DNA of 64,000 bases from Allopusillimonas sp008369125 (GTDB lineage Bacteria > Pseudomonadota > Gammaproteobacteria > Burkholderiales > Burkholderiaceae_B): NCBI RefSeq assembly GCF_008369125.1, contig NZ_VOAY01000001.1:1364001-1428000 (forward strand), written 5' to 3'. This document shows positions 8,371 through 17,817 of the stretch, piece by piece. The first letter of the stretch is position 1. Every line of letters begins with the position of its first letter. The notes beneath the pieces are model-generated. The model was not told the origin of the DNA. It saw only the letters and a program-made list of their open reading frames with translations, and did no database searches. The position numbers and the translations under genes are program-made.

Positions 8371-9699
8371 GTGAAGAATCCGGATGTTTACGACTTCATT
8401 GCTATAGGCTTAGGGCCATTCAATCTCAGCCTTGCCTGCCTGGTTGAACCGATAGATGGCTTGGAAGGCATATTCCTGGAGCGCAACACATCATTCGAGT
8501 GGCATCCCGGTATGCTGATCGACAATACAACCTTACAGAACCCTTTTCTGGCAGACCTGGTTAGCCTAGCTGACCCGAGGAGTCCGTACAGCTTTCTGAA
8601 CTACTGCAAGCAGGAAGGAAAGATCTATTCGTACTATATACGTGAGAACCTCTATCTGACACGCGCCGAGTACGACAGGTACTGCAAATGGGCTATTACA
8701 CGGCTAAGCAGCATTCGGTTTAGCCATGAAGTGCACAATATCAGCTACGACGAACAGAGCCGACACTATGTCGTCACAGGCACGTGTGGCCCTAGGAGTG
8801 ATGCATTTGTGGTCCAGTCCCGCAAATTAGTGTTGGGCGTGGGATCTGTGCCGACGTTTCCGCCCTGCTGCTGCGACCCCCACCATCGGTACTTACACTC
8901 AGCCGATTACATTACTCACAGGCCTCGTCTACTGCGGCACGAGTCGATCACCATTATTGGGAGCGGGCAAAGCGCAGCAGAAATCTTCTACGACCTGTTG
9001 AAGTCACGCGGTGATTACAACTATGCATTGACGTGGATCACCCGCTCACCTCGATTCTTCCAGTTGGAGAATACCAAGCTCACACTGGAAATGGCCTCGC
9101 CGGACTATATCGACTATTTCTTCAATTTGCCTGATGCCACGAAAAATGAACTCATTAGTACGCAACACAGTCTGTACAAAGGGATAAATGCGCGACTAGT
9201 CAATCAGATCTACGATCTTCTTGACGATTGCCAGCGCCTGGAAAACCTACGCACGCACCTAATCGCAAACTGCGAAGTACAGGCTTGCCGATACAGCGCC
9301 GAGCTCGACGAGTATGAGCTGGAGTTCGAGCAAATGGATTACCACATTCGTTATACACACCGGACAGGTGTGGTGCTTTTTGCGACGGGCTACAGCCAGC
9401 GTATCCCGCCCTTCATCTCCGGTATACGAGAACGGATCCTATGGGACCAGCACGGTCGATATCAACTGTCACGTAATTACTCAGTAGACATAAATGGTGA
9501 CGAGATCTTCGTTCAGAACGCAGGCTTGCACACCCATGGAATAGCCGATCCAGACTTGGGAATGAACTGCTACCGCAACTCGTGCATTATCCGCGCGTTG
9601 ACGGGTGTAGAGCATTACAAGATTGAGGAGCGTATCGCTCTGCAGGACTTCGCCGTGCCTAATTGCGAGCAATTCATGCGTCTACCGGAGCATGCATGA
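8371..9699 (+). CDS. Siderophore N-hydroxylase (lysine/ornithine/diamine N-monooxygenase, IucD/AlcA family)
   Basis: This FAD- and NADPH-dependent monooxygenase hydroxylates a side-chain or diamine amino group, the first step towards a hydroxamate siderophore. The N-terminal FAD motif is DFIAIGLGPFNLSLA (about residues 8-22), followed by the substrate-side motif FEWHPGMLIDNTTLQ. The NADPH motif is ITIIGSGQSAAEIFYDLL. Near the C-terminus are LFATGY and HGIADPDLGMNCYRNS, typical of IucD/AlcA. A longer frame starts at 8215, but I prefer GTG 8371: GGAG lies 7 bases upstream and homology-like sequence begins there, giving 442 residues. It overlaps the next gene (ATGA). Whether it acts on lysine, cadaverine, putrescine or another diamine cannot be read; no decarboxylase gene is adjacent. 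Confidence 0.9.
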   Translation: MKNPDVYDFIAIGLGPFNLSLACLVEPIDGLEGIFLERNTSFEWHPGMLIDNTTLQNPFLADLVSLADPRSPYSFLNYCKQEGKIYSYYIRENLYLTRAEYDRYCKWAITRLSSIRFSHEVHNISYDEQSRHYVVTGTCGPRSDAFVVQSRKLVLGVGSVPTFPPCCCDPHHRYLHSADYITHRPRLLRHESITIIGSGQSAAEIFYDLLKSRGDYNYALTWITRSPRFFQLENTKLTLEMASPDYIDYFFNLPDATKNELISTQHSLYKGINARLVNQIYDLLDDCQRLENLRTHLIANCEVQACRYSAELDEYELEFEQMDYHIRYTHRTGVVLFATGYSQRIPPFISGIRERILWDQHGRYQLSRNYSVDINGDEIFVQNAGLHTHGIADPDLGMNCYRNSCIIRALTGVEHYKIEERIALQDFAVPNCEQFMRLPEHA

Positions 9700-10943
9700 A
9701 TCTCAAAATTTTTATCATTATCATGACGACATCTGGAGTCATGAGCGATGCGATCCTAATTCCTTTCTATCCGCAGTTCTTCGAATTGCGATTCGGAACG
9801 GATAGCGCCATGCATGTAGGTGCGTACGTGGCCGCAATCTCAATTGCAGTCATGAGCGCGTTGCCCTTTTGGGCACGCATCGCGCGACGCATCGAGCTCT
9901 TGCACTTACTTATATGGACGCAACTGAGTGCTGGTACATTCGGCCTACTCAGTAACTGGGCGCCCAACGTGACTTGGTACTGGATGCTGTCTATGCTGAT
10001 GTTCATTTGCAAGAGCAGCTATCTTCTGATGTACCCATATCTGATGCGGCTCACCCTCAAAAAAAATCATGCCCAAGTCATAGGCACTCTTTCGGTAGTG
10101 GTGCATTTTGGGGCAGTTTGCGGTGCAGTAGTGGGCGGCTCCGTGCTGCAAATATGGGGCCCAACCGCTAGCATCATGGCCATGGTGGCCGGTGACTTCT
10201 TTCAGATGACCGTTTGCGCACACCTGATACACAGTAGCAAGATCGTACGATTTAAATCGCAGCAAGATTCCGACGGTACTGAAACCATTTCCCCGCTATT
10301 CAAACTCGACGCGTGGCGCGTACACCTGCCAATTTTACGGTTAGCGCTGGTCATGCTCATATTTGACTTCGGTTGCTTCGTAATACGCCCATTTTTCTCC
10401 ACACATTGGCAAGCGCTTACTGGCTATGAATCAGAGTTAACATCAGGCGTCGTGTTTGCCATACCCGGTGCCATGGCCATCACCGCATTATGCGTCCACA
10501 CATGGGCGCACAAACGTTTTGGCAGACTACCTGACCACAGATTGGGAAACCTGCTGCTTGGTATCGCCGGTTTTTTACTGCAAGCTGCACCAAACCCAAC
10601 CCTAGTCGTCGTCGGCCGATGCGTTTACGGTTGGGCCATTTTTCATATCATCGTAAAACTGGAAGTTAATTTATTTCGTCTCAGCACGCCGGAGCGTTAT
10701 GCGCGGGACTACGCTGTGACAAATTTCTTCCAGAATCTAGGCACTCTTCTGGCGTCCTTCGCCGCCGGTGCAATTGTTGACAGCTTTGGCCTGTACATGC
10801 CTTTTCTGGTGGGCGCGTTGGCTTTTGTTCTGACAGCCGTGTTAGACCGATTAATTCTCAAGGTTCCCAGCGCTGGGCATATAGATGGAGCTGATCACCC
10901 AGCACCAACTACCGAATTGGAGGCTTGTGTTCGTGTCCGCTGA
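9696..10943 (+). CDS. MFS transporter, probable siderophore exporter (AlcS-like)
   Basis: This is a 12-helix major facilitator protein of about 415 residues, located between the hydroxylase and acyltransferase genes. By position it probably exports the finished siderophore, as AlcS does for alcaligin in Bordetella. The chosen ATG at 9696 overlaps the hydroxylase stop (ATGA) and has GGAG about 8 bases upstream; the longer frame from 9663 lies mostly inside the preceding gene. The first helix begins right after the start (NLKIFIIIMTTSGVM). Loop 2-3 holds the charged MFS-type sequence FWARIARRIELL. It could instead be an importer, but the RhtX-type gene downstream fits that role better. Confidence 0.8.
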   Translation: MNLKIFIIIMTTSGVMSDAILIPFYPQFFELRFGTDSAMHVGAYVAAISIAVMSALPFWARIARRIELLHLLIWTQLSAGTFGLLSNWAPNVTWYWMLSMLMFICKSSYLLMYPYLMRLTLKKNHAQVIGTLSVVVHFGAVCGAVVGGSVLQIWGPTASIMAMVAGDFFQMTVCAHLIHSSKIVRFKSQQDSDGTETISPLFKLDAWRVHLPILRLALVMLIFDFGCFVIRPFFSTHWQALTGYESELTSGVVFAIPGAMAITALCVHTWAHKRFGRLPDHRLGNLLLGIAGFLLQAAPNPTLVVVGRCVYGWAIFHIIVKLEVNLFRLSTPERYARDYAVTNFFQNLGTLLASFAAGAIVDSFGLYMPFLVGALAFVLTAVLDRLILKVPSAGHIDGADHPAPTTELEACVRVR

Positions 10944-11529
10944 ATCATCTTTGTCAACTGTGCATTGCCGCAGCGAGAGCAAATATTTATATCTAGACAA
11001 TTCGGGTTTCGCCTTTCGTCTGCTACAAGTCCCACAGGATATTGCCTTGCTGCATGATTGGCTCACCCGCGATTATGCAGCGTTCTGGCAGATGCAGAAC
11101 AAAACGCGAGAGGAAATTGCAACGATCTATCAAACAATGACGGATTCAGGGCACGCCAAAGCTTATTTGGAACTGCGTCATGGCCAACCCGCCTTTATGG
11201 CCGAATGCTATGACCCATTTCTCGATCGCATCGGTCAACACTACGAACCACAACCTGGTGACCTTGGTATGCATTTTTTAATAGGACCAACTACCAAACC
11301 TGTGCGTGGATATACCCACTTAGCGTTCCAGGCGTTGATGCGCTTCATGTTTCAGCATCTGGGAGCACAACGCATCGTAGTCGAACCTGATGTCAACAAT
11401 CACAAGATTCATATTCTGAATCGGCGCATGGGATTCTCCTATGAACGTAACGTAATCTTTGAAGAGAAGATCGCCAGCCTGGCATTCTGTACGCGCGAGC
11501 AGTTCGAGCAAGCGATACAAGCCACATAG
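10933..11529 (+). CDS. Siderophore acyltransferase (GNAT-like, AlcB/IucB family)
   Basis: This enzyme transfers an acyl group (acetyl or succinyl) from CoA to the N-hydroxylated amine, creating the hydroxamate. Family features seen are HDWLTRDYAAFWQM, AFMAECYDPFLDRIGQHY (AlcB/IucB-like), GDLGMHFLIGP, and the acyl-CoA site region RIVVEPDVNNHKIHILNRRM then GF, near the C-terminus. I prefer GTG 10933, 9 bases after GGAGG, which gives 198 residues and an 11-base overlap with the exporter gene. An ATG at 10885 in the same frame would add 16 residues. The donor is probably succinyl-CoA if the product is an alcaligin- or putrebactin-type macrocycle; this is inference from the single downstream synthetase. 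Confidence 0.88.
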   Translation: MSAESSLSTVHCRSESKYLYLDNSGFAFRLLQVPQDIALLHDWLTRDYAAFWQMQNKTREEIATIYQTMTDSGHAKAYLELRHGQPAFMAECYDPFLDRIGQHYEPQPGDLGMHFLIGPTTKPVRGYTHLAFQALMRFMFQHLGAQRIVVEPDVNNHKIHILNRRMGFSYERNVIFEEKIASLAFCTREQFEQAIQAT

Positions 11530-11543
11530 GAGGGAGGTCATTC

Positions 11544-13418
11544 ATGGATCCCGCTACTTTGGTCCGTTTATCTCAACAGCCTAAACTGGCGGTCACTCAC
11601 TTGACACCCGAAATCTGGGCCGCCAGCAATCGTCAACTGGTGCGCAAGGCGTTATCAGAGTATTCGCACGAGCTGATCTTGACACCAGTCCTCCAAGAAT
11701 CGAAAGGTGAAGGGCTCAACCTCTATCAAGTTAAGAGTGATGACGAACGCACTACGTACACTTTCTCTGCTCAAATATTGGAACTGCGCCACTGGCATAT
11801 CAAACTGGACTCGATTATCCGAGAACGCGACGGACAGATGCTGCCGTTAGACGCTCTGCAATTTGTCATTGATGTGCGCGCGCGGCTGGCCATTAAGGAT
11901 GAATTTTTACCTATTTATCTGGACGAAATCAGCAGTACGCTGTATAGCGCGGCGTACAAGTTGACGAAAGCCGATTCACCTACCGCAGCCGAACTGGCTC
12001 AGAATGAGGATTTCCAGCGCATCGAAACGGCGATGATCGAGGGCCATCCCAGCTTCGTGGCTAATAATGGTCGACTAGGTTTCAGCGCAATAGATTACCG
12101 CGTTTATGCGCCCGAAGTCGGTATGCCAGTGCGACTGATCTGGTTAGCTGTGCACAGGGATAATGCGACTTTCGCCAGTTTGGCAGATCTGACCTATGAT
12201 CGTTTGATGCGAGAGGAGTTGGGTACCGACACTGTAGTGCGTTTCTCCAAGATCGTGCGTGATCTTCAATGCGATCCAGCAAACTATTACTTCATGCCTG
12301 CCCACCCATGGCAGTGGCACAACAAACTTTCCATCGCATTCGCGCCATACGTATCCACAAGAAAAATCATCTGCTTGGACTACGGCCAGGACGAATACCT
12401 CGCCCAACAATCCATTCGCACTTTCTTCAACGTCAGCGACCACAGCAAACGGTACGTAAAAACTTCGCTGTCCATCCTAAACATGGGCTTTATGCGTGGG
12501 TTGTCCCCCTACTACATGTCCGGCACGCCAGCCATTAACCATTACATCAACGGTGTGATCAAAGATGACGAATATCTGCGCAATAACGGCTTTAGCATAC
12601 TGCAAGAAGTTGCATCGCTGGGGTTTCGCAATTACTACTATGAGGACGCAATCGCAGCCGACTCGCCGTATAAAAAAATGTACTCAGCGCTTTGGCGCGA
12701 GAATCCACTAACCCGTCTGCGCTCTGGTGAAAAACTTATGACTATGGCGGCTCTGCTCCATGTGGATCAGCAACGCGTAGCACTATTACCAGAGCTTATC
12801 CGGCGCTCCGGGCTCGACGTGCAAACTTGGCTGCGCTTCTACTTACGTGCTTATTTAATGCCGCTACTCCATTGTTTCTATCGTCACAATTTGGTTTTCA
12901 TGCCACATGGCGAGAACCTCATTCTCGTCATGAAGAACTGCGTGCCGGTACGCGTCATCATGAAGGATATCGCCGAGGAATCTGCAGTGCTGAACATTGA
13001 GGCCCGTGCACACATGCCGGACCTAGTTAAACGCTTGGCCGTGGACGTGCCGAACGAACTAAAGTTACTAGCTATCTTTATCGATGTGTTCGATGGCGTG
13101 CTGAGATATGTCAATCAAATTCTCGTGGACAACCTGTGCTGCGACGAAGATACATTCTGGAAGTCCGTGGCGGACTGTGTGACTGAATACCAAGCGTCAC
13201 ACCCCGAGGACACCAATAAATTCGCTGAATATGACATGTTTGCACCAGAATTCTTGCACTCTTGCCTGAACCGCTTACAGTTAAGCAACAATCTGCAAAT
13301 GGTCAACCTAGCAGACCCGGCCGCCAATCTAAAAATAGCAGGCAATTTGCGTAACCCTATCGCCCGCTTCCGCACCAAATCAGTCATGCAGCACAGCGAT
13401 GTGCCTATCGCAGAGTAG
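11544..13418 (+). CDS. NIS siderophore synthetase (IucA/IucC family, AlcC-like)
   Basis: This ATP-dependent synthetase joins hydroxamate building blocks through amide bonds without a nonribosomal peptide synthetase. It has 624 residues, the usual length. The N-terminal ATP-site motif is EGHPSFVANNGRLGF (166-180), followed by HPWQW (254-258). KTSLSILNMGFMRGLSPYY occurs near residue 307, and the C-terminal FhuF-like portion holds HGENLILVMKNCVPVRVIM then KDIAEE. These match the AlcC/DfoC/PubC group, in which a single enzyme dimerises or trimerises and cyclises N-hydroxy-N-succinyl-diamines. A strong ribosome site (AGGAGGGAGG) lies just before the ATG. It is the only synthetase in the locus, which argues against a citrate-type siderophore such as aerobactin, since that needs two. 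Confidence 0.93.
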   Translation: MDPATLVRLSQQPKLAVTHLTPEIWAASNRQLVRKALSEYSHELILTPVLQESKGEGLNLYQVKSDDERTTYTFSAQILELRHWHIKLDSIIRERDGQMLPLDALQFVIDVRARLAIKDEFLPIYLDEISSTLYSAAYKLTKADSPTAAELAQNEDFQRIETAMIEGHPSFVANNGRLGFSAIDYRVYAPEVGMPVRLIWLAVHRDNATFASLADLTYDRLMREELGTDTVVRFSKIVRDLQCDPANYYFMPAHPWQWHNKLSIAFAPYVSTRKIICLDYGQDEYLAQQSIRTFFNVSDHSKRYVKTSLSILNMGFMRGLSPYYMSGTPAINHYINGVIKDDEYLRNNGFSILQEVASLGFRNYYYEDAIAADSPYKKMYSALWRENPLTRLRSGEKLMTMAALLHVDQQRVALLPELIRRSGLDVQTWLRFYLRAYLMPLLHCFYRHNLVFMPHGENLILVMKNCVPVRVIMKDIAEESAVLNIEARAHMPDLVKRLAVDVPNELKLLAIFIDVFDGVLRYVNQILVDNLCCDEDTFWKSVADCVTEYQASHPEDTNKFAEYDMFAPEFLHSCLNRLQLSNNLQMVNLADPAANLKIAGNLRNPIARFRTKSVMQHSDVPIAE

Positions 13419-13426
13419 CCAACCTG

Positions 13427-13615
13427 ATGGCACAAGTCCCTGAGTGCGCAAAAATGCCTTTACTTTCGCCACCCATCGAATCGTGGCGGATCCGCACTGA
13501 ACTGGACCGCTTGTTGGTGCGCGTGGATCAGGTCTTGCCCGGCCTTCGATTTCCGCTACCGACTCCAAGCGGCTTAGGGCTAACGACCGAACTGGGTGAT
13601 CCGGGTCTATGCGCG
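13427..13615 (+). other. Probable out-of-frame N-terminal part of the FhuF-like reductase
   Basis: A frame opening at ATG 13427, 8 bases after the synthetase stop, reads a plausible start for the reductase (ELDRLLVRVDQVLPGL) but continues in a different frame from the conserved C-terminal part. The shift lies somewhere around 13580-13620. One extra base, or two missing, would join the frames into a protein of about 266 residues, the length expected of this group. This could be a real inactivating mutation or a sequence error. Confidence 0.55.
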
Positions 13616-14228
13616 ATGTGTGACTTCTGGGCGTGCATACCCCGAGGCTGGCCCGCACTACCTGGCGATGCGCTGCTGGGGCTTAGCCATATGGCAACCT
13701 GTGTATCTATGCGTGTTAACAGCGCACTTGGATAATCAAGTTCCAAAACTAAACGGCGCATGGCAAAGCTGGTCAGACAAAGACGGCTTTACTCATGGCC
13801 TGTGGCTGCCTTCTCACAACCCACTACCCGGGCTGCTGACCGACCGTATTACATTTGGTGCCACTGAGATTGCGCATTTTTGTAGCCAGATGCGTGACGC
13901 CATGCAATCTATGCTGAACCTGAAGAACAAAACCGTTGACGCCACCTTGGCCGAATGCGTACTGGCTGCCTTGCTACTGGCGGGTCGCTATACGCACGCG
14001 GACACCAACTTGATCCGGGCGTGGGCAGATCGGTGGTTGGACGGCATAGGTATAACCAATGGTTGTGGTTTATTGATTTACGAGGATGCGTGGGGAAATT
14101 CGGCGCTTATGCTGAATAGAACCATTTGCTGCCATCATTTTCGTCGCCGTGATGGTGACAAATGTGCGAGCTGTCCCAAGTTGACCCATAAGGAACGTAT
14201 CACTCGCACACTCGCAGAAACACGCTAA
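13596..14228 (+). CDS. FhuF-like siderophore-iron reductase, C-terminal part (gene probably frameshifted)
   Basis: FhuF-type proteins reduce ferric siderophores in the cytoplasm so that iron is released. The hallmark [2Fe-2S] motif CC-x10-C-x2-C is present near the C-terminus (CCHHFRRRDGDKCASC). Upstream, YLAMRCWGLAIWQPVYLCV resembles the conserved helical core of the siderophore reductases found in NIS operons. The frame opens at GTG 13596 with no ribosome site, and a stop lies just upstream in this frame, so the true start is probably ATG 13427 in another frame with a frameshift between. If the shift is genuine, the reductase may be lost or made only as an internal-start product. Gene position between synthetase and receptor supports the role. 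Confidence 0.75.
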   Translation: MIRVYARCVTSGRAYPEAGPHYLAMRCWGLAIWQPVYLCVLTAHLDNQVPKLNGAWQSWSDKDGFTHGLWLPSHNPLPGLLTDRITFGATEIAHFCSQMRDAMQSMLNLKNKTVDATLAECVLAALLLAGRYTHADTNLIRAWADRWLDGIGITNGCGLLIYEDAWGNSALMLNRTICCHHFRRRDGDKCASCPKLTHKERITRTLAETR

Positions 14229-14362
14229 CTACTCTGTTGCATCTGTGGCACGCATCGAAATAAATGAGCTAAGGAGAACTTATCGACATAGATGCAATTA
14301 CACCTCATTTTAATTCTTATTAGATATTTAAATTGATCGCGAAAATCTAAAAAGGGAACGAA

Positions 14363-16537
14363 ATGGCTCTGACAGCAAAGAAATTAAAACCGGGAAGGAA
14401 AGCACCACCAAGAATCCTAACGCCGCTGGCTACAATTATTCTCACGGGCTTCGGCGCAGAACATTCAGCACATGCGCAAGCAGTCACCCCTACGACCAAA
14501 GCTCCATTCCAGTTGCCGCAAGTTTCGATAACCGGCGACCGCGTAAATGACCCATTGCGCAATGCCCTATCTCCAGTTCAAAGTGGCGCACTGGGCATAC
14601 GCAGCAAGCTTGAAACACCGTTCTCGTCGTTCGTAGCCACCAATGCCGACATCAAAGAGCGTCACGTCAACACGTTGGGGGATGTGTTCATGGCAGATGC
14701 CTCGGTGTCCGACAACAGCGCTGCCTATGGCGCTTGGGCTAGCTACCTCAGTGTGCGCGGGCTGCCGCTAGACTGGCAAAACTCCTTCCGTATCGATGGA
14801 AAACCGTTCATGAGCTATGCCACCACGTTACCGTATGAGCACTTTGAACAAATTGATCTTCTCAAAGGCGCAACGGGCTTCATGTATGGTTTCGGCTCGC
14901 CCGGCGGCTTGGTTAACTATGTGTCGAAAAAACCTACCGAAGAACCTATTCGGGACTTAAGCATTGGGTACGATTCAAAAACTCTCTGGCGTGAACATGC
15001 AGATCTGAGTGGTCGCGTGGGCGATAACAACCGCTTCGGATATCGACTCAATGCCATGCACCAGCAGGGGGATCTATACACCGACGGTGACATCAACCGA
15101 AACGCTGTTTCGCTGGCGCTGGATGCGCGCTTGACCGACCGTCTGATTTGGGATTTCCAAGGTATTTATCAGGACTTCAAAGCATCAGACATTGAACCGA
15201 CAATCTACACCGGATTGTTGACTGGACTTAATTTACCGTCGGCAGTGCATAACAAAAATGGACGATTCGTAGGTGATGGCACGCATCTCAACAACGCATT
15301 CCGTTTTTATTCCACGGGACTGAAACATCAGATATCACCTAACTGGACCCTTGGCGCCAGTTACAGCCAATCATCTACCAAAACGCGACGCAATGAGGAG
15401 GTAATACAGATTACGGATGCGCGCGGCAATTACAACGACATCCGCTCCGATTATGGCGAGGCTTATCAGTTCAACTATTGGCAAGCCATGTTGCAAGGAC
15501 GCTCCCAGACTGGGGCACTCAGGCACGATATTGTAGTAGGCGCGTCTTGGCAAAAACAGAGAAATGATTACGCAGGCAACGGTTTCTATCAGCAGGTAGG
15601 CAACGGGTCTCTGTGGACGCAAAATACCAATACATATCGAAGCGTCGGAACTATGAATAGCCTGGGCATGTTCCGCGGTGCTGAAATTACCCAACAGGCA
15701 GTTTTTGCCAGCGACACGGTACAGCTGTCTAACCAGTGGTCACTATTGGGCGGGCTGCGCTATACCAACTACGACCAGATAGCCTTCAGTCCTGGCGGCG
15801 CCAGGACATCGTCTTACGACAAAAGAGGCGTGCTGACGCCAACGGTGGCATTGATGTACAAGACCACACCGCAGGCTATGGTGTATGCAAGTTATATGGA
15901 ATCACTAGAACAAGGCACCTCAGTTGGATCCAGTTATGTCAATTACGGTGCGCAGCTAGCCCCACTCAAAAGCCAGCAATACGAAATTGGCATTAAGTAT
16001 CTGCAAGAACGTTGGGCGGCGACGGCGGCGTTATTTCGTCTTGAAAAAAAGGCGGAGTATCCAAACGCCACCAACGAATTCGTACAGGATGGTCTATCGG
16101 TATACCAAGGCGCAGAACTAGGAGCCTCAGTGCGATTTGGCCCTAATTGGGATGTAGGCGGCAATGTAATGTGGCTGGATGCGACCTATAAGAAAGGGGC
16201 TACTAATATTGGAAACCGTGTTGTAGGTGCACCAAAACTCGTTGCCACGACTCAGGTTTCATATCGGGTACCAGCGGTTCCAGGTCTTAAGCTTTGGGCC
16301 AATGCGAAGTACACCAGCAGCACCATGTTGCGGCCAAGCAATGACGTGGAGTTAGGTGGCTATTCCGCTCTCAATGTTGGTGTCAGCTATGATACCGCTG
16401 TCAATGGCTACGACACGACATTTCGTTTGGCAGTGAAAAACATCACGAACAAACGATACTGGGCCTACCAACACGCGGACTATGTCAAAGCAAGTGATCC
16501 TCGCAGCGTAAGCCTGACCGCCACCATGCAATTCTAG
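14363..16537 (+). CDS. TonB-dependent ferric siderophore receptor (FauA/FhuE-like)
   Basis: This outer-membrane gated beta-barrel takes up the ferric siderophore using TonB-ExbB-ExbD energy. It has 724 residues, with a signal peptide over roughly residues 1-39 (hydrophobic ILTPLATIILTGFG, then HSAHAQA). A plug domain follows, with YLSVRGLPLDWQNSFRIDG and the motif IDLLKGATGFMYGFGSPGG (about 168-186). The barrel ends in an aromatic residue (SLTATMQF). There is no N-terminal signalling extension, so it is not expected to work through a surface-signalling sigma factor. AAGGGA precedes the ATG. The 134-base gap upstream is A+T rich and probably carries its own promoter. The matching siderophore is presumably the product of this operon. 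Confidence 0.93.
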   Translation: MALTAKKLKPGRKAPPRILTPLATIILTGFGAEHSAHAQAVTPTTKAPFQLPQVSITGDRVNDPLRNALSPVQSGALGIRSKLETPFSSFVATNADIKERHVNTLGDVFMADASVSDNSAAYGAWASYLSVRGLPLDWQNSFRIDGKPFMSYATTLPYEHFEQIDLLKGATGFMYGFGSPGGLVNYVSKKPTEEPIRDLSIGYDSKTLWREHADLSGRVGDNNRFGYRLNAMHQQGDLYTDGDINRNAVSLALDARLTDRLIWDFQGIYQDFKASDIEPTIYTGLLTGLNLPSAVHNKNGRFVGDGTHLNNAFRFYSTGLKHQISPNWTLGASYSQSSTKTRRNEEVIQITDARGNYNDIRSDYGEAYQFNYWQAMLQGRSQTGALRHDIVVGASWQKQRNDYAGNGFYQQVGNGSLWTQNTNTYRSVGTMNSLGMFRGAEITQQAVFASDTVQLSNQWSLLGGLRYTNYDQIAFSPGGARTSSYDKRGVLTPTVALMYKTTPQAMVYASYMESLEQGTSVGSSYVNYGAQLAPLKSQQYEIGIKYLQERWAATAALFRLEKKAEYPNATNEFVQDGLSVYQGAELGASVRFGPNWDVGGNVMWLDATYKKGATNIGNRVVGAPKLVATTQVSYRVPAVPGLKLWANAKYTSSTMLRPSNDVELGGYSALNVGVSYDTAVNGYDTTFRLAVKNITNKRYWAYQHADYVKASDPRSVSLTATMQF

Positions 16538-16551
16538 GCTTATACGCTCTC

Positions 16552-17787
16552 GTGCAACGCTCTTTGTACGACGGCGCATCTGCACCGAGCGCCATCCTTC
16601 TGGCAGTCTGCGCGCTATACATAGCGCAAAGCGTCATTGGCGGGCTGACGATGCTCGGCCTGCCTGCTGTCTTGCGCAACCAGGGTTTGCCTCTCGATCA
16701 GATCGGTCTGCTCCATCTCACCCTTATACCGTGGTTCCTGAAATTTCTCTGGTCGCCTTATGTTGAGCGGTTCAGACATCTTGGCGTCGGGAACAATGGA
16801 ACGAAGTCCATCACGCTTATGGGCAGTACTCTTTGCTCTTTAGGACTCGTAGCGCTTGCCGTCCATGGTCCTGCCATAACAGGCACGACGGTCTCCATAC
16901 TGCTTTTCATCGCCCTCATAGCGTCAACCGTCGACATTGCTTGCGACGGGTACATGGTGGAAAACCTTAGACCCGAACATCACGGCTGGGGCAATGCCGC
17001 TCAGGTCGGCGGGGCCTACATCGGTTCAGCAATAGGTGCTGGTGCATTTCTGTTGATAGCGGCTGAGTGCGGCTGGACGTTCTCGGTGCTGATAATGGCC
17101 GCAATTGTCGTTGGTCTTGGATTACCGTTCAACTTCATACACACCTCTAAGGCTGCGCCAGCGACACCTTCGATACAGCCATCCTTGATGAATGCCCTGA
17201 AGAGACGCGAAGTTCAACTCGGATTATTAATTACCGGTATTTTCACTGCTGCCCTGAAGTGGGGCGTCGCTATGATCGGGCCGTTCATGGTCGATTATGG
17301 TCTTGATTTAAAAACTATCGGCACTCTCACGGGAGCCGGGAGCATGTTCATTGGCTCGTTCGCTGCGCTGCTCGGTGGGGCGATGGTGCGTTTAACTGGC
17401 GTTAAATTTGTGCTCGTCCTCGCAATCGTATTGCAAGCTTCTCTATTTACGGGCTTGCTGATACTGTCTGTCTTGGATAAGCCTTTTAGCAGCATCGTTT
17501 TGCTACTTGGCATCCTAAGCTCTTCCGGTGTTATGGCATTCGGCTATGTCGCTCTTTATTCAAGCTTCATGCGATGGTCCAATAACGCGCAAGCAGGTGT
17601 CGATTTCACACTCTTTCAGTGCGCCGACGGGCTCTTCAGCATGATAGGCGGAATAGTGGCTGGGTTTATAGCCCACCATCTGGGCTACACCACATTTTAT
17701 GGCGCCATCTTATTAATTTCGTTTGTGGCCATAGGGACGATTTCTGCTGTGAGAGTTTTCCCAAACGCTCATGGGATTCAAAACTAG
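16552..17787 (+). CDS. RhtX/FptX-family siderophore importer (MFS permease)
   Basis: This inner-membrane MFS protein of the RhtX/FptX type carries an intact ferric siderophore across the cytoplasmic membrane without an ABC transporter. It has 411 residues and about 12 helices. Early in the protein are SVIGGLTMLGLPAVLRNQGL and the family-like LDQIGLLHLTLIPWFLKFLW, followed by ERFRHLGVGNNGTK. It starts at a GTG 14 bases after the receptor stop, with no strong ribosome site, and is the last gene of the siderophore operon. A degraded, internally deleted second copy lies at 7391-7835. Together with the receptor it supplies the whole uptake route, so no periplasmic binding protein is needed. Confidence 0.88.
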   Translation: MQRSLYDGASAPSAILLAVCALYIAQSVIGGLTMLGLPAVLRNQGLPLDQIGLLHLTLIPWFLKFLWSPYVERFRHLGVGNNGTKSITLMGSTLCSLGLVALAVHGPAITGTTVSILLFIALIASTVDIACDGYMVENLRPEHHGWGNAAQVGGAYIGSAIGAGAFLLIAAECGWTFSVLIMAAIVVGLGLPFNFIHTSKAAPATPSIQPSLMNALKRREVQLGLLITGIFTAALKWGVAMIGPFMVDYGLDLKTIGTLTGAGSMFIGSFAALLGGAMVRLTGVKFVLVLAIVLQASLFTGLLILSVLDKPFSSIVLLLGILSSSGVMAFGYVALYSSFMRWSNNAQAGVDFTLFQCADGLFSMIGGIVAGFIAHHLGYTTFYGAILLISFVAIGTISAVRVFPNAHGIQN

Positions 17788-17817
17788 CGCCTTCCAACAG
17801 CAGCTGTAGACCACAAG

